Numbered from the stretch's first letter, positions 34,645 through 44,221 are shown. The stretch: DNA of 64,000 nucleotides from Pontibacillus salipaludis (GCF_014642405.1 NZ_BMIN01000007.1:118600-182599); one strand, 5' to 3'. A program made the numbers and translations. The notes: generated by a model not told the origin, from the letters alone.

Positions 34645-36057
34645 GTGGTTAACACACAAGATACAACACAAAAAGAAGAACCAATTAATAAAGTCCCCCT
34701 TATTATTGTGCTTTTATCAGGCGCATTTGCTGCCATTTTAAACCAAACACTACTTGCCACTGCCCTGCCAAATATCATGGCAGACCTTAATTTAGAAGCG
34801 AGTACAGCTCAGTGGCTTACGACGATCTTTATGCTCGTAAACGGCGTGATGATTCCGATCACCGCCTTCTTAATTGGGCGTTTCACAACAAGGGGTCTCT
34901 TCCTAACAGCTATGGGACTCTTCGCATTCGGGACACTCATTTGCGCCATTGCGCCAAACTTTCCGCTCTTAATGGTAGGACGGATTCTGCAAGCATCTGG
35001 TGCAGGAATTATCATCCCATTAATGCAAACCATTCTATTTATGATTTTCCCAATTGAAAAGCGTGGTGCTGCAATGGGGATGTTTGGCCTCGTGATTTCA
35101 TTCGCTCCTGCGATTGGTCCTACATTGTCAGGATGGCTAGTCGACCAATTCCCATGGAGAAGCCTATTTTACGTGATTTTACCGATCGTCATTATAGATT
35201 TTATTATTGCGTATTTCATTCTTAAAAACGTAACGAAACAGACATTCCCTAAACTTGATATCCTTTCGATTATTTTATCTACATTCGGTTTTGGTGGGAT
35301 TCTTTACGGATTTAGTATTGCCGGGGGAGAAGCTGGGTGGAGTAACCCTCAAGTCCCTATATCCATGCTGATTGGAGCCGTTACTTTAACCTGGTTCATC
35401 TTACGCCAAAGACGATTACGTGAGCCAATACTTGAATTTAAAGTCTTTCAGTATAAAACATTCACACTTACAACGGTTCTTGGTATGGTCGTATTTATTG
35501 CCTTGATCGGTGCTTCTACTGTACTACCGTTATATATGCAACAGATGCTAGGATTTACAGCACTAGAATCTGGGTTAATGCTCTTACCTGGCGCACTCAT
35601 TATGGGCTTCAGTAATCCAATTACAGGTCGATTATTTGATAAATTCGGCGCTAAATGGTTAGCCATCACCGGATTAATCATCCTAGTCGTTACAACGTTT
35701 ATGTTTACGGACTTAACAGCTCAGACATCATTCATGTACCTGACAATCGTCAATGCTTTCCGTATGCTGAGTGTGGCCTTGGTTATGATGCCTGTTACAA
35801 CAGCCGGTATTAACCAACTGCCAGACCATCTCATTTCACACGGAACAGCCATGAATAACACCATGCGCCAAGTATCAGGCGCTGTCGGTACGGCTCTACT
35901 TGTAACCGTAATGAGTACAGCAGCACGACCGAGTAACGGAATCGAAGGTCTTGTTCACGGCGTGAACGTCTCCTTCATCGTTGCCGGGATCTCTGCTATT
36001 ATTGGCTTAGTGTTGTCGTTCTTTATTAAGCGACCGAGCGTATTAGCAGCTTCATAA
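34645..36057 (+). CDS. MFS drug efflux transporter, DHA2 family
   Basis: Proton-coupled exporter of 470 residues with about 14 helices. GTG start with GAAGGGA upstream. Motifs: LIGRFTTRGLFLTAMG (motif A-like), GRILQASGAGIIIPLMQT and APAIGPTLSGWLVDQFPWR (motif C). Similar throughout to the 28245-29735 pump (compare SGAFAAILNQTLL with IGAFFAILNETLL), so the two are paralogues within 6 kb. Controlled by the TetR gene directly upstream. Substrate unknown; lincosamide- or dye-type exporters are the nearest named relatives. Confidence 0.9.
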   Translation: MVNTQDTTQKEEPINKVPLIIVLLSGAFAAILNQTLLATALPNIMADLNLEASTAQWLTTIFMLVNGVMIPITAFLIGRFTTRGLFLTAMGLFAFGTLICAIAPNFPLLMVGRILQASGAGIIIPLMQTILFMIFPIEKRGAAMGMFGLVISFAPAIGPTLSGWLVDQFPWRSLFYVILPIVIIDFIIAYFILKNVTKQTFPKLDILSIILSTFGFGGILYGFSIAGGEAGWSNPQVPISMLIGAVTLTWFILRQRRLREPILEFKVFQYKTFTLTTVLGMVVFIALIGASTVLPLYMQQMLGFTALESGLMLLPGALIMGFSNPITGRLFDKFGAKWLAITGLIILVVTTFMFTDLTAQTSFMYLTIVNAFRMLSVALVMMPVTTAGINQLPDHLISHGTAMNNTMRQVSGAVGTALLVTVMSTAARPSNGIEGLVHGVNVSFIVAGISAIIGLVLSFFIKRPSVLAAS

Positions 36058-36064
36058 AATATAA

Positions 36065-36106
36065 CAAAGCCCGAATCGTTACCTGTAGACGGTTCGGGCT
36101 TTTTTG
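36065..36106 (+). terminator. Terminator after the MFS gene
   Basis: AAAGCCCGAA and TTCGGGCTTT pair, with an inner CGT/ACG, and are followed by TTT. Confidence 0.9.
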
Positions 36107-36144
36107 TGAGTTTTATTTAGTTTTAGGGCGTGAGGGGGGATTCG

Positions 36145-36435
36145 TGCGTTTTCTGGCCGTCGAGGGGGTTTTTCGGACGTCAGCATGTGTTTTCTGGCCG
36201 TCGCTTGGCTTTTTTCGGACGTCAGCATGTACTTTCTGGCCGTCCACAGGCTTTTTCCCGACGTCAGCATGTACTTTCTGGCCGTCGCTTGGCTTTTTCC
36301 GGTCGTCAGCTCGTTCTTTTTGGCCGTCGCATAGCTTTTCCTGACGTCGGCATTCGCTTTCTGGCCATCACGAGGCTTTTTCCCGACGTCAGAATCCGCT
36401 TTCTAGCCGTCGACACTTATTTTCCAGACGTCTTC
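36145..36435. repeat. Tandem array of about 21-bp units in a 41-42-bp dimeric period (CTGGCCGTC / CGGACGTC)
   Basis: Units with a nGnCGTC core preceded by T-runs alternate between CTGGCCGTC and CNGACGTC forms. CTGGCCGTC-type units start at 36153, 36194, 36236, 36278, 36320, 36361 and 36403, giving steps of 41, 42, 42, 42, 41 and 42 bp. The array fills the 408-bp gap between the MFS pump and the DUF2332 gene. Reading frames here on the plus strand simply translate the repeat (alternating FRTSA/FWPS) and have no RBS. Confidence 0.9.
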
Positions 36436-36466
36436 CCCCATCTTCTCCTAACTTAAAAACCCTCAA

Positions 36467-37489
36467 CTATTCATCCAACTTCCACTCAAACCATCTTCCG
36501 TGCCCATCCGTATCCCCAATCACCTCATGCGTTTCAACACCGTTTCGAATTGAGTCTAAATGAAGTTTTCGGTCATTCATATTATTGTAAATATGGAAAA
36601 CATCGCGCTCTTTCCCAATGTCTCTTATCCGCTTAAGAAGTTCAGCCTTTTTCATCTCAGGGATTTGGTTGGCTACGTGAGTATGGAAGATACAAAGTGC
36701 ACTGTTTCGAGGAGCAAGGTGAGCTTGTTCAGTAATTAGGGAAACCCCGTCGCCTTCAATCATCGGTGGTGGATTTTCAATGAGTTGATGTACTGCTCCT
36801 TCAAAAAGCTTTCTACGTTCTTTATGTTCGGGCCATATGAGAGCTTTTAGCCATAAACGCTCTTTTTCATCAGTGAGATCACTAACGTTCACATCAATAC
36901 CCACTTTTGAAACAACAGGAGGACTTGTTCTGAAGACAAAAGGTTCACTTTCATTTCGCACTTCTGCAGTAAGATGTACTTTTGCATCGTCATTCCCTAC
37001 CCACTCCTCGCCCTCATATGAGTATGCATACTGATCCCACAGCAATTGAAGACCTGCACTAGTCCCGATTTCTATAATTGATAAAGGAATAGCCGTACGT
37101 TTATAAATCTCGCAAAATACAGGATACAAATAAGCACAACGCCTCACTTCATTTGTTTGCACTCGTCTCTCTTCAAGGAGTTCAATGATCGCTTGACGAT
37201 TCTCCATACAAAAATCGCGAAACACCGGATACACCCCCTCTATAGAATTAGGATGGTCCGCGATGCTTGGATAAAAGTTCTTCAACTCGTGTTCTTCGCC
37301 ATTTAATAATATGTAGTGTACGGCCCCAAACAAAAGGTTCGGCACGGGCTGTCCTTCGCTCGCATATGATGAGATCCTCAGTATCTCATCATCATAAGAA
37401 ACCTGCCGCGATAGATGTGCATAAAGCGGACTAGATCCATCACATTCTTGTTCTGCGAAATCTTGAAACCTTTTTGATAAATGATTCAT
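36467..37489 (-). CDS. DUF2332 family protein
   Basis: A 340-residue soluble protein. The DUF2332 pattern is recognised from the N-terminal FAEQECDGSSPLYAHL, GAVHYILLNGEEHELKNFYP and the conserved IIEIGTSAGLQLLWDQYAYSY, the last quoted as IIEIGTSAGLQLLWDQ. The glycine-bearing IEIGTSAGL block resembles a SAM-binding motif I, so a methyltransferase-like fold is plausible, but no activity is established that I know of. It lies between repeat array B and a small membrane-protein gene, with 53 nt to the latter. Its weak start context is compatible with ATG 37489. Confidence 0.8.
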   Translation of the reverse strand: MNHLSKRFQDFAEQECDGSSPLYAHLSRQVSYDDEILRISSYASEGQPVPNLLFGAVHYILLNGEEHELKNFYPSIADHPNSIEGVYPVFRDFCMENRQAIIELLEERRVQTNEVRRCAYLYPVFCEIYKRTAIPLSIIEIGTSAGLQLLWDQYAYSYEGEEWVGNDDAKVHLTAEVRNESEPFVFRTSPPVVSKVGIDVNVSDLTDEKERLWLKALIWPEHKERRKLFEGAVHQLIENPPPMIEGDGVSLITEQAHLAPRNSALCIFHTHVANQIPEMKKAELLKRIRDIGKERDVFHIYNNMNDRKLHLDSIRNGVETHEVIGDTDGHGRWFEWKLDE

Positions 37490-37542
37490 TCTTACCTCTC
37501 CCCTTTTATTGCTTATCTAGCTTTTATTCATCCTGAACAAGA

Positions 37543-37806
37543 CTAAAGAAAGTCCGTTATAGCCGCAGCAGAGCATGTCACAGCTGCAACGATTTGCAGA
37601 TATCCTCCCCAACCATAATGACCTTCTTTTATATTTTGAATCCCATTTAGCAAAAGGACGACCGACAAATAGAAGAACACCGCAGAATCGGGTAAAGATA
37701 GGTTCTCGATAAAAAAATGATAGATAGCAAGACTAACTGATACAATCGCTAAAATGATATTTAGTTTCTTTAAGAATTCCAAAAAACGCCCCTCCCGTTT
37801 TCTCAC
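37543..37806 (-). CDS. Small membrane protein, DUF3953-like
   Basis: An 87-residue protein with three hydrophobic segments (about residues 14-31, 40-55 and 66-85) and a basic N-terminus. The layout and the LNGIQNIKEGHYGWGGYLQI segment recall the DUF3953 group of small Bacillus membrane proteins; I am not certain of that assignment. A GGAGGGG RBS lies upstream. It is on the same strand as the DUF2332 gene and may be co-transcribed with it. Confidence 0.65.
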   Translation of the reverse strand: MRKREGRFLEFLKKLNIILAIVSVSLAIYHFFIENLSLPDSAVFFYLSVVLLLNGIQNIKEGHYGWGGYLQIVAAVTCSAAAITDFL

Positions 37807-38030
37807 TAGTTTTGTATGTTTATTTCTTGGCTAAAGTGAGTTGAATAATAAAGTAGAGAATTTCTGTTAGGTAATCAACGTTAGATCGTAAACGTAAATA
37901 ACAACATTGTAACATATACTTCCATAATTAGGATATAACATCCCCTACCACCACTTCCATATCATTCAAAGGCACTTAGGGAACAAAAAGGCCCCAATGA
38001 GCTTATCAAAACTCACCAGGGCTACTATCG

Positions 38031-40022
38031 TTACTTTACAATCGATTTATATCCAGAATAGGTCGCAAGGAAGTACCCGCCATACACGATAATAATGACA
38101 CCAGCTGTAATAAATGATGGCAGGAGGACGCTTGATTGACCAGCTGTCAAGAGTGCGTCGTTGACTACCTTTATGCCAAAAATAGAGTGAATGATAGCAA
38201 GGGCTAGAGGCATCATGAAATAAACAAAGACTTGCTTGAATATGGACTGATGAACGCCTTTTTGGGTCACCCCAATCTTCTTGAGCATAGAATAGCGTTC
38301 CATATTTTCACTTGCTTCTGATAGTTGCTGAAGAGCGAGTATGGCTGCGCTGGAAATGAGGAAGACGATACCAAGGTAAACTCCAATATACACAGCTACA
38401 GCCGATGTGCCAGTCGATCGTTCATAGGCTCCTGTCTTTGTTGTACCTAGGACGTGAGTCGATAGATCACTTCTTTGGTTTAACATTCTCCTTGCTTCTT
38501 GAACTTTCTCGTCTGCCACCCCTTGTTTCCCTTCTTCATATTGTACGTTCAACGTAACAGAGAAAACAGGAAGTTGTTCGGCCATTTCGTCAGGTAAAAC
38601 AGCTGTCATAAACTCCATTGCTACACTATCCGTTTTGGTAGAGAGCATTTGCATACCCTTAGAAGTAATTGGATAACTCTCACCCCTAATCTTGATCTTC
38701 TCTTCTTGTTCAACAAAGTGCCTAATACTCTCTTTCAAGTTTGTTCGGTTCGTGAGGAGGAGCACTTCTTCCCCTTTTAAACTTATAGGCTCTTTCCCTT
38801 GCATTTTAACCAATTCTTCATAATCAGATCGTTTCATAACTTCTAGGTCTACCCCACGATCTTGATCGAGAAATTTATTCGAATCTCGAGTGGAGTAAGG
38901 CTTCAAATAGTTTATAATTCGTTCATCAGTACGGTGGCGAGTAAATACAATCGTATCCCCATACTCGTTAAGTTCCAAATTGTTAAACGCTTCTTTTAAG
39001 GTACCTACTTCCTCCCCGTCTACATAGTCATACAACGTCGCATCATAAGGGGTAGTCTGATCAAGCTCCTTTTCTAAACTCTCTTTCAAACTGAATCCAG
39101 TCGATAAAACCCCAATCGTGAAGAACAGCATCAAGCAAATAATTGTCATCGAAATAAACGTGGAATTTACTTTACTATTGATTTGGCGCAAGACAAACAT
39201 ATTAATATGGTTATAGTACAACTTTTCGTTCTTCTTCAAGACGTTTAGAAGGAACCCGGAAAGTGAGAAGAAGAAAAGAAAGGTTCCGACTGCACCAAGT
39301 GCAATACTTACCCAAAACACAGCAATATCATAGAACAATCCATACTCAAGCATCATTCCATAAGCGATTCCTAGAAGGATAAGAGAACTGATAAAGACAA
39401 TGACAGCAGTTGAGGTCTTTCGAAGTTTTAACTTCTGATTCTTTCTAGAAGCTGTTAATAAATCAATCAGTTTATACCTACTCATCACAAGGATATTAGT
39501 CACCATCACCACCAGGAATATAATTCCAAAATAAATGACCGTCTTGATCATCGCCTCCGTTGAGAAGACGAACTCATACGCATTCATATCTACCTTAAAT
39601 AAGGCACCAGTTAGAACCGATAACCCTTGTGATAATAGCACACCAAGCCCAAGACCCACTGCTAGTGACATTAAACCAATGAAAAAGGTTTCCATTACAA
39701 GAATCCTTGAGATGTGGTACTTACTCATTCCTAATGTCATGTACATGCCTAATTCTTTTTGGCGCCTCTTAATTAAGAAACGATTCGCAAATAAGATTAA
39801 AAAAGCTAACACGACTGAAATGAAAACAGAGATGGCCCCAATCATGCGCATAAGTACATCTATCATATCCGACTGAGTTGAGGATAAATCAAGCATTGCT
39901 TTTTGAGCTGATATCGAGTTGAAGCTGTAGAAAAGACAAACGGCAAATGTAATCGTTAAGAAATAGATCGCATAGTCTTTGAAGCTTCGCTTTACGTTTC
40001 GTAAGGATAATTTAAAATACAT
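38031..40022 (-). CDS. ABC transporter permease, BceB type (peptide antibiotic detoxification)
   Basis: A 663-residue permease with ten predicted helices and a large extracellular loop (about residues 310-525) between helices 7 and 8, the hallmark of BceB-type sensors/transporters of bacitracin and lantibiotics. The start is 40022 (MYFKLSLRNVKRSFKDYAIY), with GGAGG 11 nt upstream; it overlaps the ATPase gene end. The FtsX-like domain with RRQKELGMYMTLGMSK is present. Together with BceA it would both remove antibiotic from its lipid target and signal to the BceS-like kinase encoded next door (known mechanism of the family). Confidence 0.92.
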   Translation of the reverse strand: MYFKLSLRNVKRSFKDYAIYFLTITFAVCLFYSFNSISAQKAMLDLSSTQSDMIDVLMRMIGAISVFISVVLAFLILFANRFLIKRRQKELGMYMTLGMSKYHISRILVMETFFIGLMSLAVGLGLGVLLSQGLSVLTGALFKVDMNAYEFVFSTEAMIKTVIYFGIIFLVVMVTNILVMSRYKLIDLLTASRKNQKLKLRKTSTAVIVFISSLILLGIAYGMMLEYGLFYDIAVFWVSIALGAVGTFLFFFSLSGFLLNVLKKNEKLYYNHINMFVLRQINSKVNSTFISMTIICLMLFFTIGVLSTGFSLKESLEKELDQTTPYDATLYDYVDGEEVGTLKEAFNNLELNEYGDTIVFTRHRTDERIINYLKPYSTRDSNKFLDQDRGVDLEVMKRSDYEELVKMQGKEPISLKGEEVLLLTNRTNLKESIRHFVEQEEKIKIRGESYPITSKGMQMLSTKTDSVAMEFMTAVLPDEMAEQLPVFSVTLNVQYEEGKQGVADEKVQEARRMLNQRSDLSTHVLGTTKTGAYERSTGTSAVAVYIGVYLGIVFLISSAAILALQQLSEASENMERYSMLKKIGVTQKGVHQSIFKQVFVYFMMPLALAIIHSIFGIKVVNDALLTAGQSSVLLPSFITAGVIIIVYGGYFLATYSGYKSIVK

Positions 40023-40779
40023 CGTCCGCGTCACCTCCGAGTAACGTCACGACTTCCATAATTCGATTAAAAAACGCTTTCCTCGTATCCTGACCCTTAA
40101 CGAGTTCATTAAAGATCTTACCGTCCTTAATAAACAAAATTCGATTGGCATAGCTTGCTGTGAAAGCATCATGCGTGACCATCAAAATCGTCGTATCTAA
40201 ATCCTGATTGAGCTTCTCAAATGATTCCAACAAGAGTCGTGAGGACTTTGAATCAAGCGCTCCTGTTGGTTCATCAGCTAAAACAAGTGATGGATTTGTA
40301 ACAATGGCACGGGCTGAGGCTACACGCTGCTTTTGACCACCTGACATTTCATATGGAAACTTGTTTAACACAGAAGTAATTTCTAATTTTTCGGCTGTGG
40401 CTTGTACTTTGGATGTAATCTCAGAAGGTTTTTCCCCTTGAATGGTAAGAGCTAGAGCAATGTTCTCGAAAGCTGTTAGCGTATCTAGTAAATTAAAATC
40501 CTGAAAGATAAACCCCAGTTCATCACGACGAAATTTCTCCAAGTGTTTCTTCTTTAACTTCGTAATATCTTGAGAGTTAATGGTAATATGGCCCGTCGTT
40601 ACCGTATCAATTGTTGAGATACAGTTTAAGAGCGTCGTTTTCCCACTCCCCGAAGGTCCCATAATCCCAACAAAGTCTCCCTTTTCCACATCAAACGATA
40701 AATCATCAAGCGCCTTGGTCACATTCCCTTTATTTCCAAAGTATTTCTCGATATGTGAAGCTTGCATAATGGATGGCAT
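40012..40779 (-). CDS. ABC transporter ATPase, BceA type
   Basis: A 255-residue ATPase with Walker A GPSGSGKT (residues 40-47), signature MSGGQKQRVA and Walker B VLADEPTGALDS. The start at 40779 has AAGGGGAG 5 nt upstream. Its last 11 bases overlap the permease start. It energises the BceB-type permease. An inverted repeat TTACA-N4-TGTAA upstream (40861-40874) matches the known BceR-like response-regulator site, predicting induction by the neighbouring two-component system. Confidence 0.93.
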   Translation of the reverse strand: MPSIMQASHIEKYFGNKGNVTKALDDLSFDVEKGDFVGIMGPSGSGKTTLLNCISTIDTVTTGHITINSQDITKLKKKHLEKFRRDELGFIFQDFNLLDTLTAFENIALALTIQGEKPSEITSKVQATAEKLEITSVLNKFPYEMSGGQKQRVASARAIVTNPSLVLADEPTGALDSKSSRLLLESFEKLNQDLDTTILMVTHDAFTASYANRILFIKDGKIFNELVKGQDTRKAFFNRIMEVVTLLGGDADDVF

Positions 40780-40860
40780 CGAATCTCCCCTTTGTTGATT
40801 TCTGTCTCAATGGTACACTCTCTCCCCTATCATCACCTATCGCATTACGTGACAGGAAGC

Positions 40861-40874
40861 TTACAGTTTTGTAA
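40861..40874. promoter_or_regulatory. BceR-type response regulator binding site upstream of the BceAB genes
   Basis: TTACAGTTTTGTAA is TTACA-N4-TGTAA, the consensus inverted repeat described for BceR-like regulators. It lies 82 bp upstream of the ATPase start codon. Confidence 0.75.
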
Positions 40875-40881
40875 GATTCAT

Positions 40882-40912
40882 AAAAAAATGGAATCGCCTA
40901 CTACGATTCCAT
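40882..40912 (-). terminator. Terminator overlapping the end of the sensor kinase gene
   Basis: On the minus strand ATGGAATCG and CGATTCCAT form a 9-bp stem followed by seven T. Its 5' arm includes the kinase stop codon. It separates the regulator-kinase unit from the transporter unit. Confidence 0.85.
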
Positions 40913-41911
40913 TAGGAACACTTTACTTTTTGGGAAGATTACATGAACTGTAGTGCCTTGATTCTGTTTTGATTCGAGCTTGATTCCAAGATTCAATTTA
41001 TCCGCAAGGCGCTTACATAAATAGAGTCCCATTCCGGTAGATTTACTATAGTTACGACCGTTCTCACCAGTAAATCCTTTATCGAACACACGACTCACAT
41101 CTTTCTCGCTAATTCCGATCCCATTATCCTCAAGGCTTAAAACAACACTGTTCTCTTGGATTGTCGTGTACACCTTCAGGTAAGGTTGGTCTTCCTTAGA
41201 ATACTTAATAGCGTTGATGACAATTTGGTTCAAAATGAACTCCACCCACTTCATATCACTATAAACAACGTCATTCATATCTCCAACCTCTAATTTAATC
41301 CGATTATAGATAAAAGCTTTAGCGTTTCGCTTAGCTACCTTATGGACAGCTTCTTTGATTGGAAACTCGCGAATCATATAATCTTCACTCACATAACGAC
41401 TTCTGGCAAAATATAAAACCTGCTCCACAAACCGCTCTGTCTTATCCAACTCTTCTAAAACTCCTTCATCAAACTTCCCGTTATGGATCATTAACTTGGC
41501 TGAAGCGATTGGAGTCTTAATCTCATGCACCCACATTTCAATATAGTCCTGGTATTCTTCTTCCTCTCGCTTATAAAAGTTCACATGTTCATGCATCTGC
41601 TTATAAGCATCTTCAATTACATCTTGAACAATTCTCCCTTCTAAGAACCCTGGACTCTCCGTTAACTCTGGCAGTAAATATTTCTTATCTAAGGCCGCTT
41701 GAGCCTCCACCAGCTCGCTGTAATATCTTTTTTTCTTTAGAAATTCTAGTAAATAAGAAAGGAGTAATGGAATAAACCAGGCAAGGCCTACAACAAAGAT
41801 CATCCACGCACTCACCTGAACTTTCGCCAAGAAGATCATAAACAGGGTGTGTAATAGAGCATTTGTTGAGAGAAACACAACTTTCTCGCGTAAGAAGGCA
41901 TGTATACTCAT
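40901..41911 (-). CDS. Sensor histidine kinase, BceS type (intramembrane sensing)
   Basis: A 336-residue kinase with two N-terminal helices (about 10-28 and 35-57) and almost no extracellular loop, as in intramembrane-sensing BceS kinases. Phospho-acceptor His129 is in MWVHEIKTPIASAKL. The ATPase domain has the N box (NQIVINAIKYS), DNGIGI and GMGLYLCKRL. It cannot sense the drug itself and relies on the BceAB transporter. It overlaps the response regulator gene by 4 bases. Confidence 0.93.
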   Translation of the reverse strand: MSIHAFLREKVVFLSTNALLHTLFMIFLAKVQVSAWMIFVVGLAWFIPLLLSYLLEFLKKKRYYSELVEAQAALDKKYLLPELTESPGFLEGRIVQDVIEDAYKQMHEHVNFYKREEEEYQDYIEMWVHEIKTPIASAKLMIHNGKFDEGVLEELDKTERFVEQVLYFARSRYVSEDYMIREFPIKEAVHKVAKRNAKAFIYNRIKLEVGDMNDVVYSDMKWVEFILNQIVINAIKYSKEDQPYLKVYTTIQENSVVLSLEDNGIGISEKDVSRVFDKGFTGENGRNYSKSTGMGLYLCKRLADKLNLGIKLESKQNQGTTVHVIFPKSKVFLMES

Positions 41912-42582
41912 ATTAAAATGTACCCAAGCCCTCTTCTTGTTTCAATCGGTTTGCCAAGCCCGATCTCTTCAATCTTCTTTCGCAAACGGGTCATGTTAAC
42001 AGAGAGCGTATTATCATCTACAAAGAGATCAGATGACCACAAGTACTCCATCAACTGCTCTCTCGAAACAATGACACCTTGATTCTCCATTAAATAGTGT
42101 AAGATTTTAAGCTCATTCTTCGTCAACATATGCTCATCGCCTTGATATCGGATGGTCCCCTTGGCCACCTCAAGCTCCATTCCTTCATATTCTAAGGTGC
42201 TTAATGACTGATGGACATACGCTCTCTTAAGGACAGCTTCAATACGCGCCATGAGAATCTGCAGATTATATGGCTTCGTTACGAAATCATCCGCCCCAAG
42301 GTTCATACTCATCAGCTCATCCATTTCATGGTCACGACTTGTCACCACTATGATCGGTACGTTTGACTCTCTACGAATCTCCCTGCAAAGTGTATAACCA
42401 TCAACATAAGGTAAATTAATGTCCAGCAAAATCAGGTCTGGTTTCGATTGTTGTATGTATGGAATCACCTGTTGGAACTCCGTAACAGCGTCAACTATGT
42501 ACCCTAAACTTTGCAAATACCCCTGCAACTCTTCTCTAATCCGAACTTCGTCTTCAATAATTAAGATGTCATGTTGTTTCAT
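41908..42582 (-). CDS. Response regulator, OmpR/BceR family
   Basis: A 224-residue regulator. The start is 42582 (MKQHDILIIEDE), with GAGTGG upstream. The receiver domain has the phospho-accepting Asp54 in LILLDINLP and the C-terminal winged helix has RYQGDEHMLTKNELKILHYL, quoted from its conserved block, and TLSVNMTRLRKKIEEIG. First gene of the regulator-kinase pair. It should bind the TTACA-N4-TGTAA site upstream of the transporter genes. Confidence 0.94.
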   Translation of the reverse strand: MKQHDILIIEDEVRIREELQGYLQSLGYIVDAVTEFQQVIPYIQQSKPDLILLDINLPYVDGYTLCREIRRESNVPIIVVTSRDHEMDELMSMNLGADDFVTKPYNLQILMARIEAVLKRAYVHQSLSTLEYEGMELEVAKGTIRYQGDEHMLTKNELKILHYLMENQGVIVSREQLMEYLWSSDLFVDDNTLSVNMTRLRKKIEEIGLGKPIETRRGLGYILI

Positions 42583-42660
42583 CAGCAACCACTCACATAT
42601 TCATAAGATTTCTTCTATGTAAAATATATAGAAAAATAAGGATTTACACAAACTCAATTT

Positions 42661-42692
42661 AAAAAGGCTTCCTGTAGTAAGAAAGCCTTTTT
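42661..42692 (-). terminator. Terminator after the nucleoside transporter
   Basis: AAAAAGGCTT and AAAGCCTTTTT pair across an 11-nt loop; the run is suited to the minus-strand nupC-type gene. Confidence 0.85.
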
Positions 42693-42768
42693 AATGAATC
42701 TATTAAAATGATTTGGGTTACGGCGCAACAGCTTCTTGCCTTCACGTAAGAGAATTATATGGTAAGCC

Positions 42769-43986
42769 CTAAAATAAAAACATCCCAGCAATACTAGCAG
42801 ATAGCAAGTTTGCAAGCGTTGCAGCAATTACCGCACGTAAGCCTAAGTTCGCTACGTCTTTACGACGATCAGGGGCCATGCCACCTAAGGCTCCAATCTG
42901 CACGCCGATACCGGAGAGACTACCGAATCCTGTAAGCGCGAAGGTTGTGACAATCTCAGCTTTTTCACTGAGCTCCCCTTTGACTTCTCCGAGGCTTGAG
43001 AAGGCAACAAATTCGTTTGTTACGATCTTTTGGCCAATGAAACTAGCAGAACGAACGGCTTCGTCCCATGGGACACCGATGACAAACGCGAGTGGCGCAA
43101 GCAAGTAGCCGAGTAGCTTTTCAAGCGTAATCGCTACATCAAATAAGTTTCCAACCCAGCCAATGATGCCATTTAGTAGAGCTAATAAAGCAATAAATGA
43201 TAGCAAGATCGCACCAATGTTCACAGCTAACTTAAGCCCTGTCACAGCACCACCTGCAATCGCGTCAAAGACGTTCGTCGTGTCACTTTCTTCAGGAGCA
43301 ACGTCCTCAATCACTTCATGATGCGGCTCTACTTCTGGCACAAATAGCTTCGCGAGCACTAGCGCTGCTGGAGCAGCCATGAAGGATGCAGCTAGAAGAT
43401 ACTCTACTTCAATGCCTAAAAGCGTATACCCAACTAGTGTTGAACCGGCAATAGAGGTGAAACCTCCTGTCATGACGGCGAAAAGCTCAGATTTTGTAAT
43501 ACGGGAGATGAATGGACGAATGAGAAGTGGCGCCTCTGTTTGCCCAACGAAAATATTCCCCGCCGCGTTGATGCTCTCGACTTTTGTCGTACCTAACACT
43601 TTCGATAACAGACCACCAATTAACATAATGACCTTTTGCATAATGCCTAAATGATACAATACGGCAATGAGTGAACTGAAGAAGATGATCGTAGGCAGTA
43701 CTTGGAACGCAAACATCATCCCCATGTTTTCATGATTAATGAGCGGACCGTACAAGAATTCAATTCCTTCTGTTGTATAGCCAATTAAGTTATTGACACT
43801 TTGGGACATATACTGTAATATATTTTGTCCCCAAGTTGTTACAAATACAAGAAAGGCGAATGTAATTTGAATCGCTAGCCCGCCAGCTACGGTTCTCCAA
43901 TTAATCGCCTTTCGGTTTGTTGAAAATAAAATTGCAATTAAGAAGATGGTAAGCATACCACCTAATCCCCAAAGTATGTTGCTCAT
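42769..43986 (-). CDS. Concentrative nucleoside transporter, NupC/CNT family
   Basis: A 405-residue membrane symporter that imports nucleosides with protons or sodium. The start is 43986 (MSNILWGLGGML), with GAGGG 11 nt upstream; an in-frame extension of 26 codons has no RBS. CNT landmarks: VGQTEAPLLIRPFI, MTGGFTSIAGSTLVGY (gate region with conserved Ser), and FALTGFGSLSGIGVQIGALG near the C-terminus. Monocistronic. The nucleoside hydrolase at 7.5 kb could work on imported substrates, but the two are not linked. Confidence 0.9.
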   Translation of the reverse strand: MSNILWGLGGMLTIFLIAILFSTNRKAINWRTVAGGLAIQITFAFLVFVTTWGQNILQYMSQSVNNLIGYTTEGIEFLYGPLINHENMGMMFAFQVLPTIIFFSSLIAVLYHLGIMQKVIMLIGGLLSKVLGTTKVESINAAGNIFVGQTEAPLLIRPFISRITKSELFAVMTGGFTSIAGSTLVGYTLLGIEVEYLLAASFMAAPAALVLAKLFVPEVEPHHEVIEDVAPEESDTTNVFDAIAGGAVTGLKLAVNIGAILLSFIALLALLNGIIGWVGNLFDVAITLEKLLGYLLAPLAFVIGVPWDEAVRSASFIGQKIVTNEFVAFSSLGEVKGELSEKAEIVTTFALTGFGSLSGIGVQIGALGGMAPDRRKDVANLGLRAVIAATLANLLSASIAGMFLF

Positions 43987-44221
43987 GATGTTCTTCCCTC
44001 TCTCTAAATCTACTGTTCTTTTAGAAATCCATTTTTGAATCACATTTAAACAAAATACCACCATCCGAATTAGATTTCAAACCCTTTTCGACCGGCGCAA
44101 TCGCTTACAATTCCTCGAGACGCTTCCCGACGCGCACGAATTTTTTATGAACCGGCCACTATTTAAACGAACAGGGAAACGAGTTAATTGAATTTATTAT
44201 AGAAGAAATGAAAGGGTGTGA

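Noticed and set aside
27675..36435. CRISPR array interpretation of the two repeat arrays
   Set aside because: Units are degenerate, 20-21 bp apart with no unique 30-bp spacers, and there are no cas genes.
36130..36456. Open reading frames across the CTGGCCGTC array (plus strand, two frames)
   Set aside because: Peptides are direct translations of the 41-42-bp repeat in more than one frame, and no RBS is present; the periodicity is in DNA, not in protein.
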